A stretch of DNA of 64,000 bases, taken from NCBI GenBank assembly GCA_949987705.1, contig OX465281.1:176342516-176406515 (forward strand). The letters run 5' to 3'. Source of the stretch: Thereva unica. Taxonomy: Eukaryota > Arthropoda > Insecta > Diptera > Therevidae. The notes under the pieces are model-generated. The model did no database searches, was not told the origin of the DNA, and worked only from the letters and a program-made list of their open reading frames with translations. Of this stretch, positions 40,576-49,622 are shown one piece after another. Within the stretch, counting starts at the first letter, position 1, and each line of letters starts with the position of its first letter. Position numbers and translations under genes: made by a program.

Positions 40576-42004
40576 ATATCGGTCTGTAGGACGATGGGTC
40601 CCCTAAAGGCTTGTTCGGCTTCGGTAGGAGCACGAGTTTCTGCTGTTTCCATCGCTCTGGGAAGATCCCCTCTCTCAGGCACGCTGTGAAGACTTCAGCG
40701 AACCTGTCTGGCGCTATTGAAGCTGCTAGCTTCGCCGCTTTATTTGGTATGCCATCCATGCCAGGGGCTTTGTTGATGGCTACCTTTTTTGCGGCCTCCA
40801 GAATCTCATCTGCGGTCACCGCAGGTGCCTCTTCTGGGTCCACCTGAAGGGTGGGTAGTTCGACGGTGCGTACGTTCTGCGGAAACAGGACGTACACAAT
40901 GCTCTGGAGCAGCGCGGGGCAGGTGATCGGCGGAGAGCGTTTGCCCTTGACCGCTGACATAACCATTTTATAGGCTCCACCCCAGGGGTCCGAGTCTGCT
41001 TCTCTGCACAATCTTTTGAAGTGCTCGGATTTACTTCTAGCGATGGCCTTGTTCAGCCTTTTCCTCGCTTCCTTATATCTCTGAAGGAGTTCATCGAAAT
41101 CAGGACGGTTCCGATTTCTTTGAGTTCTCCTTCTCGCTTTCAGGCAGGCCCTTCGGCATTCGTCGATCTCGGCGTTCCACCAGAAGTTTGGTGGGTGTTG
41201 CCGATTGCCGGCGCGCCGAGGCATGGATGCATCACATGCCCGTGTTAGTGAATCTACGATTCGCTCTGCCCCTTCCCTGGCACCTCCTGCCGACCTCGCA
41301 TCATGCAGGAATACTTCCTCGAACACCTCTGTGTCGAGTTTATTTACGGCCCATCCTCTATTCGTTCCATAGATAGGATTCCTTTTTCCTATACCCTGGC
41401 CAATCTCGAAGATGATGGCTAGGTGGTCGCTGTGCGTGTACAAATCGCTCACCCGCCATTGTAGGTCCTTGGCCACTGAATCGCTCACGTAAGTGATGTC
41501 GATTACAGACGCTCTCCCACCCCTTTGGAAGGTGTTTTCGCCTCCAGTGTTGACCAATACCACATTTAGTCGCGAGAATACTTCTAGGAGTATGCGCCCT
41601 CTTGCATTCGTTTGTCGACTGCCCCATTCGACAGCCCAAGCATTGAAATCACCCGCTAATATTACCGGGTGATGGCGACCCGCGTCGGCGGCTAACCTTT
41701 CCAACATCGACTCGTACTCGTCTAGTGTCAGGCTTGGCGCCGCATAGCAGCTGTAGACGTGTATTCCGCCTACTTTTGCCCGCGTGAAGCCATTCTCTGG
41801 GCTTCTCATGGTATCTTCCATGGCTCGGCTCCCGCACGTCCATATCGCTGACGTGCCGCTGCTATCATTTATCCAGACGCCGCTGTGCAGGTTCCTGTAC
41901 TGCTCGCAGACGATTGCGACGTCGATTTTTTCCTCATAGGCTGTCTGTGCCAGCAGATCTTGTGCCGCTTGACAGTGGTTCAGATTTATCTGTATGAACC
42001 TTAT
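40571..42004 (-). pseudogene. R1 ORF2, 5' part: endonuclease and start of reverse transcriptase
   Basis: About 478 codons. The apurinic-type endonuclease shows QINLNHCQAAQDLL at the very start, CEQY (catalytic E), GDFNAWAVEWG, and SDHLAI near the end of the domain. The RT N-terminal region follows (KAPGMDGIPNKAAK, WKQQKLVLLPKP, SSYRPICL) and is cut by the BEL LTR. The endonuclease frame is open upstream of the first methionine (41821) to the overlap with ORF1, where the expected start reads ATA rather than ATG (42002-42004). R1 endonuclease normally nicks a specific target; here the target may be (TA)n. Confidence 0.88.
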
Positions 42005-43584
42005 CTTCGTCTATTTTTCAGCGCCTCTTTGAACGCCGGACATCTATTACCCCCGGTCACGTGCCCACTATCTCTGCCCTCTACTTCCCTACAAATTAGG
42101 CATTTGGCAGCTTGGTCACACTCCTTTACCTTGTGACCCTCTTTCCCGCAGCCTCGGCACAGCCTTCCTCTATCCTGGCTGCTGCTGCAGTTTTTCGCTA
42201 TGTGACCGAACTTCATGCATTTGAAGCACGGTTTAAGCGATACCCGCTCCCGCATTCGGCATACCACCCAGCCGATCCGAACCTTACCTGCTGCGATAGC
42301 CTTCTTCGCAGCTTCAACAGGCAAGCTTATCAGCGCTGTCTGTGTGCCCCCCCACGACTCTCTTAGCCTGAGGATATCCTTTTCCTGGACTGTCAGACCT
42401 AGCTGGCTCCCCAGTGCTTCGCAGACCTCTTCCTTGGTTGTGATCTCATCCAAGTCTCTACACTCGATCACCACCGTATTTGTGCTGGCTCTCACCTCAG
42501 CCACCCCGTTTATCGATGCTTTTACCTTCTGCTCTAAGTCTCCGGTCTTAGCATCTCCCCTCTTGAGCTCGAGCAGGAGATCGCCCTTTTGCGTTCTCCT
42601 GACCCTTTTTACCCTATTTCCGACCTCTGCGAGGGAGGAATCTGTCCTCACCTTGCGAAGGATCTCCGCGTAAGTCGCTTCCCCTTTGGTCGTGATTATA
42701 ATGGCATCCGACCTGGCCTTTTGCTTCAACTTGTTTCCCTCTTTTATCCTTCTTTTCTTCATTTTTCTCTTTTTTCGCTCCACCGTCGTCCAGGCAGAAC
42801 CGTCCGGGTTCTTGCTCTCTTTTTCGACGGGGCGCGCCGCCTGTAGTAGGGCTGGCTCGGCCACTGCTTCGGGAGTCTTTCCCTTTTTCCTCTTTGGGGT
42901 GTGCTGCTGCAGCTGCACCTCCTCGTTGAGCTCTCTACGGCGCTTGCGCAGCCGCGGCTCCTTGCTTTTCTCTTGGGGCCGTTTCTCTCCAGCATCCCCG
43001 GTTGAACGGCTCTCTTGTTTTTTCGGCAAATCTTCTGTTTGAGCCGACGTGTCCACCAGCTCTTTCGCCCTTTGCCTCTTTGCTGTTTCCTCTTTTGCTT
43101 TTAGGTAGGTAGACCTGACCAACCTAATTTTCTCTTTAATGGCGTGCTCGACGTTTTTCTTAGCGTCGACATACTCCATTAGGTGTGTTATCATAACCCC
43201 CAATTTCTCGAAGGGAGTTGATTCAGCGTCCTCCGCAGTGGTCGCCGGAGTGCTCACCCTCGCTTCACCATTTTTTGCTGACCCAAGGTGCTCTAGGCCG
43301 TTGGTGCTCTTTGTCGGCGGTGTCCTCGCCGTCTTATTGCTCCTTGGGATGGAAATCTTTGGATTTCTTTCTTGGGGAGTCGCGCTGTGTTGCTCAGGAC
43401 CAGGGTGTTCCGGATCCTTAGCACTCTTTGATGGTGGTGTTCTCACCGTCTTTATGCTCCTTTGGATGGGATTTCCATCTTCCGGAGTCGTCCTTTGTTG
43501 GGCTATAAAAGCCCTAGCTGTATTTGGAGCTTTGGGAGGTGCTCCACCCTCATTGGTTTTTTGGTTATCTATTTTAGATCCCAC
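42001..43584 (-). CDS. R1 ORF1, Gag-like RNA-binding protein
   Basis: A 527-residue ORF with a basic, proline- and charge-rich N-terminal half and three CCHC-type knuckles near the C-terminus: CFKCMKFGHIAKNC, CRGCGKEGHKVKEC and CLICREVEGRDSGH followed by C. Such proteins package LINE RNA into RNP particles. An internal near-duplication of about 39 residues is visible (RSIKTVRTPPSKS at 42-54 and RSNKTARTPPTKS at 81-93). The stop TAA overlaps the expected ORF2 start. The reading frame is intact. The start is the first methionine after a 5' UTR of about 225 bp. Confidence 0.88.
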   Translation of the reverse strand: MGSKIDNQKTNEGGAPPKAPNTARAFIAQQRTTPEDGNPIQRSIKTVRTPPSKSAKDPEHPGPEQHSATPQERNPKISIPRSNKTARTPPTKSTNGLEHLGSAKNGEARVSTPATTAEDAESTPFEKLGVMITHLMEYVDAKKNVEHAIKEKIRLVRSTYLKAKEETAKRQRAKELVDTSAQTEDLPKKQESRSTGDAGEKRPQEKSKEPRLRKRRRELNEEVQLQQHTPKRKKGKTPEAVAEPALLQAARPVEKESKNPDGSAWTTVERKKRKMKKRRIKEGNKLKQKARSDAIIITTKGEATYAEILRKVRTDSSLAEVGNRVKRVRRTQKGDLLLELKRGDAKTGDLEQKVKASINGVAEVRASTNTVVIECRDLDEITTKEEVCEALGSQLGLTVQEKDILRLRESWGGTQTALISLPVEAAKKAIAAGKVRIGWVVCRMRERVSLKPCFKCMKFGHIAKNCSSSQDRGRLCRGCGKEGHKVKECDQAAKCLICREVEGRDSGHVTGGNRCPAFKEALKNRRR

Positions 43585-44186
<602 letters not shown>

Positions 44187-44345
44187 TCCCCCTTTAACAA
44201 AAAAAATGATAATTCAAGTTCAAAAATTCTCTTATAAGTAAAAAATATGATACATTCCTAATGTTATTCGCAATTATGTTTTATATTCTTTTATGTTTAT
44301 TTTTATTAGGTATTATTATTATTTTTTTTTTTAATTACGTATATT
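44187..44345 (-). other. AT-rich stretch between LTR-like fragment and LINE tail
   Basis: No ORF; A/T homopolymer runs and an AATAATAATA tract. Probably the 3' non-coding part of the gypsy element, ending at the LINE poly(A) (T runs at 44315-44357 on the plus strand). Confidence 0.4.
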
Positions 44346-44473
44346 TTTTTTTTTTTTATGTGGCAGTGCTAAGCTCAGGAATCACCCTTTGTACTACTAG
44401 TCCGTCATGTCATTTGTCACGTCATGGTGCAATGTCTAGCAGTAAGCTTAGTACGGGGAGGGGGTTGGAGGGG

Positions 44474-46255
44474 TTATAAGGGAACGGGAGGGAATTGAAG
44501 AAGGTGGTGATGAACCCTGCGTTTGAACTCTTGGATGTTGTAGGAGCTCGGAAATACTGACTGCGAGAGATTATTCCACAGCCGAGTTGTTCTATTAACA
44601 AACGAATTCATATCTTGTTGAGTGCGTGAAAGGGGGAGTTGCAGGTGGAGGGAATGAGACGAGTGGGCTAATCTGGTGTTGCGGGTATAAGAATGCCGTG
44701 GAGGCAGGAGAGCGTTTAACTCGGAGGAACAGTCGCTATGATAGTAGCGATAAAATTTTGTCAGTGCTGCTACATTCCTACGGTGGCTGAGGGGGTCGAT
44801 GGTGGAGCAAGCGGTATCGTCATCAATTAATTTAAGGGCCTTTTTTTGGACCTTATCTAACCATGCCAAAGTGGTTATTGGAGCGCCGCCCCAAACCAGG
44901 CAGTTATATTCGAGAAGAGGCCGAATGTAGGATTTATAAATAACAGCACGGGCCGATGGCTGGAGGAGGAACTTACACCTCTTAAGAAATCCCAAGCACT
45001 GAGATCCTTGTTTGGCGATTTGGAATATGTGGTCATTCCACCGCAAGTCCTTGGCTAATGTCACGCCTAAGATGTGTAAGGATGGTTCGGCCAATAGTTG
45101 AACTTCATTCACTTTCAAGGGTGGAGGGGTGTTGAACTTCTTTTTAGAGATAAGACAGTACTTGGTTTTAGCGGGGTTGAATTCAACACGATTCTTCTTT
45201 CCCCACTCTAGAATGAGTACAAGGTCGTTATTAATAGAGTTGGACATACGTTCGCGATCATCAAGACAGGATCTGGCATGTGTCTGCCTTGTATCGAAGC
45301 TGTACGAGTACCGTAAAGTACCGTCGTCAGCGAAGCTGAGAAGTGGGTTGGAGGGGATTGAAAGAAGGTCATTTATAAAGATAAGGAATAGGGCCGGTGA
45401 TAAGATTGACCCCTGGGGGACCCCCGCCGAGATCGGGTGGGATGCGGATTTGACGCCATCCAATACTACTTTGATTGAACGGCCGAAAAGGAAATTCTTG
45501 ATCCACTTCTGTAGAAGTGAGTCGACTCCAATAGCTTTGAGTTTGGCTAACAGGGCTGAGTGCCAAACTCTATCGAAAGCCTTGGAGATATCTAGAGCAA
45601 CCAGACTAGACTCGCCGGATCCATGCAGACTACGGCTGAGGTGTTCTGTAAGACAGACTAAAAGATCGCCAGTGGATCTTTTCTGGCGGAAGCCATATTG
45701 TCTGTCGTTTATGAGTAGGTTGGTTTCTAGATATCCCATAAGCTTTTTGTTGATTATCGTCTCCATGGTTTTGGAGAGAATAGAAGTAATTGCTATTGGG
45801 CGGTAGTTTAAGGGGTCGCTGGCTTCACCTTTTTTCGGAATTGGCTGAACATGGGCAAGTTTCCAAGAGTCTGGGTAAACTCCGGAGGAGTATGATAGGG
45901 CAAAAAGTTTGCGCAGAGGTTTAGCCAAAGGTGACGCGCTTTGTTTTAAGACGATAGGGGGTATATTATCGGGTCCAGTGGATTTGTTGACATCGAGCTC
46001 CTTGAGGCACCTGTACACCTCGCGAGTCCTGAAGAAAACCCTGTCCATTAAGTGAGCATTGTGCTCGAGAACTGGGGGTAGCGCATCAGTTTCGGGTAGG
46101 GAAGAATTTGAAGCAAACAGAGATGCTAATAAATCGGCCTTGGCTTTTCTGTCTGTTATCACCTTCTTATCGTGAATGAATGAAGGAGTTGTAGATGCAG
46201 TGAAATTCTTCTTTATGGAACTTACCAAGGACCAGAAGTTTACCAGAGGTTGCAT
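44474..46255 (-). pseudogene. LINE reverse transcriptase, CR1-like
   Basis: A 593-codon open frame with all RT blocks: KSTGPDNIPPIVLK, LNYRPIAITSILSK, YGFRQKRSTGDLL, LVALDISKAFDRVWH (block A aspartates), GVPQGSILSPALF, and SFADDGTLRY (catalytic DD). The C-terminal thumb-like region and a conserved LWNNLS motif follow. The first methionine (46255) is internal: homologous linker sequence continues upstream in a different frame (46167-46560), so one indel near 46250 breaks the ORF. Otherwise it is well preserved. Confidence 0.85.
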
Positions 46256-46560
46256 TAAAGAGTTTATTTCTCAACTTACTGTCAAATGAATTTTTGACGT
46301 TCCTGATGGTGACTTTACAGGAATTTCTTAGTTTTATATACTCTTCACGGAGCGATTCACTCGGGAAGCTCTTGTAAGCTCGAAAGGCGGCTTCTTTGTT
46401 TCTGATTGCATGCATACACTCCTGATTAAACCATCTGTTGGGCCTAGCCTTCACAGATTCAGTAGAATGAGGAATGTACAAATGCATTCCTGCCTGTATG
46501 ATGTAGGGAATGGGGCTTTTATTTGTTAAATTCCACTTCCACTTATTGTAGAGGAGTTTA
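46167..46560 (-). pseudogene. LINE endonuclease-RT linker, frameshifted
   Basis: An open frame containing MHLYIPHSTESVKARPNRWF and a lysine/arginine-rich segment, the usual linker between endonuclease and RT in CR1-like LINEs. It is open upstream to about 46560, where the inserted LTR-like segment begins, and runs into the RT frame only after a frameshift near 46250. Confidence 0.75.
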
Positions 46561-46573
46561 GAGGACGCGGACG

Positions 46574-47204
46574 TGCCAATACAAATGATAAAAACACATA
46601 ATAATAATTCTAACTTTATTCAAAAACTCCAATTGAAGCAACACAAATAACATTTATTCAACAATCACCGAAATTTCTAATCCTCCGTTTTCAAATACTT
46701 CCGAACACTAACTAATCCGTTCTCGTCCCGTCGAAGCCTCTCCAAAAACTAAAAAACTCACGCTCCCTGTTCTTTACCTAGTAACAAATATTCCTTATTT
46801 ACAATGAAATTTAGATCATGTGACCAGTAGCTAATTCATTCATTGGTTGGTACGAAATCATCCGATTTAAGGAACGTTGTTGTGTTGTTTCTGGCCCCTT
46901 TTTCGTTTTATTATTTTATTGCTGTTTTCTCGAATAATCCAAATTTTATGACTCTAGCCAACAACAACACAATGTCGTTCCTTTACATAATATTGCCTGC
47001 AAATTTATGTGAACAAAAGGCTTATATTTATTTTACATGAGTATTGGTATTACAATTCTAGTTAAGAGATTTACATCGTTGCCTAATTATCAATTTCTTT
47101 AAACTGAGAATATTTATAAAATTCCATCTTTGCCAGTTTTCAGTAATTTAAGTTTGTTTTATAATTTATTTACTACAATGATTCTAGTGATACGGATAGT
47201 GGCA
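46574..47204 (-). mobile_element. Possible solo LTR inserted in the LINE
   Basis: A 631-bp AT-rich segment bounded on the plus strand by TGCCA and TGGCA, with AATAAA signals on the minus strand near 46620 and 46650. It separates the endonuclease from the linker of the LINE. Flanking bases (GGACG, GAGTT) do not match, so no target duplication supports it, and the exact edges are uncertain by some tens of bases. It could also be another short insertion. Confidence 0.4.
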
Positions 47205-47227
47205 GAGTTGACGTTTTTGATTCGGAA

Positions 47228-48112
47228 TCACTGGTTCCAGTCAGTGGCTTGGAAAAAATTAATTAGCCCCAGCCAATTGGCCTTCCCATAATGCCATACA
47301 GTTCTCCTAACTGGTTTGGGAGGGGTGGGAAATTCGCATGGGAAGCTAGCGCTAATTAAGCAGTGGTCCGAATTGCCGAGAGGTGAATCAACTTCGACGG
47401 AGTATCGCTCTGGATGGGAAGTGAGAAAAAGATCAAGGAGATAGTTTCCTTGACCGGCAACATCAGGGACTCTCGTGGGAAGATCCACAATTTGATGTAA
47501 ATTATTGGTGTCTGCAAAGAGCTCGACGTCCTTGCCAGAAACACTGGTGCCATTTGAGTAAGTCAGCCAGTTTGCGTTATGAACATTGAAATCACCCGCA
47601 ACGATAATTTCACACTCAGGATTGGACGACAAAAATCCCGAGATTTGTCCGGAAATAGTATCAAATGATGAAATGGAGGCTTCGTTACTTATGTTAGGAC
47701 TTCTGTATAGGAAGCAGAAGAATATGACGTGGCTTTTGAAAATGATTTTAATCCAAAGATAATTAAAATCTGAAGTCGTGCTTGAAAATATTTTACAATA
47801 AGCCACGTCATCCCTAACATAGATGGCAGTACCCCTATGGGGGGAGAGATTGTGCACTAAAGTGTACCCCGACACCTGGTAATAACCTAAGTCATTATCG
47901 GGTGATATTTGGGTTTCACTCAGTGCGAAGATTGGGGGTTTATAATTAGATAAGTGGCACTCAACAAAATAGAAATTCGCATGAAGTCCACGAATGTTAC
48001 AAAAGTCAATAACAAAGCATGACCTGTAACGGGACTTCGGTTGCGCGGGCTCAATCGCCACGTTCTCGGGGATATTTCCCGGCATTACATTTGCCGCAAC
48101 CATCTGAGTCAA
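47228..48112 (-). pseudogene. LINE AP endonuclease, CR1-like
   Basis: 294 codons with the endonuclease signature: CNIRGLHANF (catalytic N), ALSETQIS (catalytic E), HRGTAIYVRDDV, FLYRSPN, VAGDFNVHNANW, LLDLFLTS and GNSDHCLISA (catalytic D, H). Residues needed for phosphodiester cleavage are present. The frame ends with TDWNQ and a stop just where the linker should begin, beside the inserted segment. The start methionine at 48112 is the first in frame, but upstream ORF1 is not recognisable. Confidence 0.85.
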
Positions 48113-48297
48113 TAAAATTTGTCCTCGTCAAAGTGTTATGCCTTTTGAGACGGGGCAAATTTCATCGACCGACAGATTTTAGCCGCGGCACCTGCACGAC
48201 CGAGATGCGAGAGAGGGTAGGAAGCGAGGGTACTTACTTGTTCGTCGGTCCGGTCGGTCGTTGAGTCTAGTGAAGGGTGATGGGCCTTCGCGTTAGA
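48113..48297 (-). other. LINE 5' non-coding region, inner part
   Basis: 185 bp without supported ORF between the endonuclease and the errantivirus LTR; continuous with 54824-55010 once the errantivirus is ignored. Confidence 0.5.
48293..48297. other. Errantivirus target site duplication, left copy
   Basis: TTAGA, preceded by G; the same GTTAGA occurs at 54818-54823. Confidence 0.8.
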
Positions 48298-48819
48298 TGT
48301 TATAGTTACGCCTCCTAGGAAATCTATATTATAATCTATTCATTCTCATGAGACATTTCCAACCTTGAGACATCCGTTGAATTTCACCATTCGAATTTCG
48401 CCATAATGTCGCGAAATCAGTTCACACGATTTCGCAAGTGACTTCTTGCAACTTTGTCTCGTTGATATCCTCTGTTCTTAGAACTGCAGGTGCATGAACG
48501 TGTGAACTTATTAAACGTGTGAACTGATCGAATTATTAATATACTCAAGGGTTGATGATCATAATGAATTAAAAGTAGAAGTCAGTTCTAATCGAGTCTT
48601 AAAAGGTACAAGTTAATTCCCGGTCGCGCTCCGTGTTCCTATCTTTCAATGAAAATTAATTAAGTTAACTAAAGTTTTGTAAAAATTAGTTAGTGAATAT
48701 TATTCTCAATAAAGTTCATTTGTGCTTAATTTGTTTTATTAATATCGTGGTTCGATCTCGAGGAAGAGATCGAACGAACTTAATTTTTTTTACAATCTCG
48801 AAGAAGGAGATTAAAAGTG
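48298..48819 (+). repeat. Errantivirus 5' LTR
   Basis: Starts TGTTATAGTTACGCC. A polyadenylation signal AATAAA lies at 48708-48713, followed by T-rich sequence. Near the end, inverted GGTTCGATCTCG / GAGATCGAAC forms a hairpin (about 48750-48774). Reads as identical to 54297-54818. Confidence 0.92.
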
Positions 48820-48834
48820 GCGCAGTCGGTAGGA
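48818..48834 (+). other. Errantivirus primer-binding site, tRNA-Ser type
   Basis: TGGCGCAGTCGGTAGGA overlaps the LTR end. This motif is the tRNA-Ser-type primer site of several insect gypsy-group elements (17.6, 297); matched by recall, so the tRNA identity needs confirmation. Confidence 0.7.
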
Positions 48835-49622
48835 TGCGCACAGTGATTTAAATTAAAAAAATTTTTCACGTGTATTTTAATGCTTTAGTGCGCGTCGCTG
48901 CAAAATAAACTCTTGTGATAAGATTCGCGAGTTTTATGGTGAACACAAAAATATATATAAAGATATATATATACTAATAGCTGAAAGTTGAAGCAGAAGT
49001 TCAATAAAAGCAAAAAGTGAACACCTAAAGATATATATGAAGATATATATATATCAAAAATAAAAAGTGTTAAATAAATAAAAAGTTCAAAAGCTAAAAG
49101 TTAAAGCAGAAGTTTAACAAAAGCGAAAAGTGAACACTTAAGGATATATATGAAGATATATGTATCAAATAAAAAGTGTTAAATAAATAAAAAGTTAAAA
49201 AGTTAAAAAGTTGAAGCTGAAGTTCAACCAACGAGGGAAAGTAATAGTTACACAATAAGGACGCAACCACCGTGGGAAGAAGACACAACAAAACCTGGAA
49301 CTCAAACTCAACCACCGAGGGATAAAATCACCAAAATAAAAAGGACTCAACCACCGAGGGATAAAATCACCAAAATAAAAAGGACTCAACCACCGAGGGA
49401 TAAAATCACCAAAATAAAAAGGACTCAACCACCGAGGGATAAAATCACCAAAATTAAAAAGGACTCAACCACCGAGGGAAATAAATTAGAGTAAAATCAT
49501 AAAACCTAAGGTTAGATTTTAATACTATACTTTTTTTATCACATTTGAATATTTTTATCTTCCCTATACTAATAAATAAAAGGGAATTACATATTATATA
49601 CATATATTGGTTTTAAAAGGAA
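48835..49622 (+). other. Errantivirus leader with tandem repeats, gag absent
   Basis: Almost 800 bp without an ORF on the coding strand where gag would be expected. It holds two kinds of repeat: two imperfect copies of a unit of about 113 bp (from about 48983 and 49096; each has AAAGTGAACAC and GTGTTAAATAAATAAAAAGTT), then a 39-bp tandem repeat at 49309-49480. The start of pol follows at 49623. Confidence 0.75.
49225..49480 (+). repeat. 39-bp tandem repeat in the leader
   Basis: The core CAACCACCGAGGG starts at 49309, 49348, 49387, 49426 and 49465 with exact 39-bp spacing; variant cores lie at 49225 (CAACCAACGAGGG) and 49264 (CAACCACCGTGGG). The GC-rich core alternates with an A-rich spacer. 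Position and form recall the clustered protein-binding sites of the gypsy insulator; function here is inference. Confidence 0.85.

Noticed and set aside
49195..49428. Minus-strand repeat-peptide frame
   Set aside because: It is the complement of the 39-bp leader repeat in a young plus-strand element; no start context or homology.
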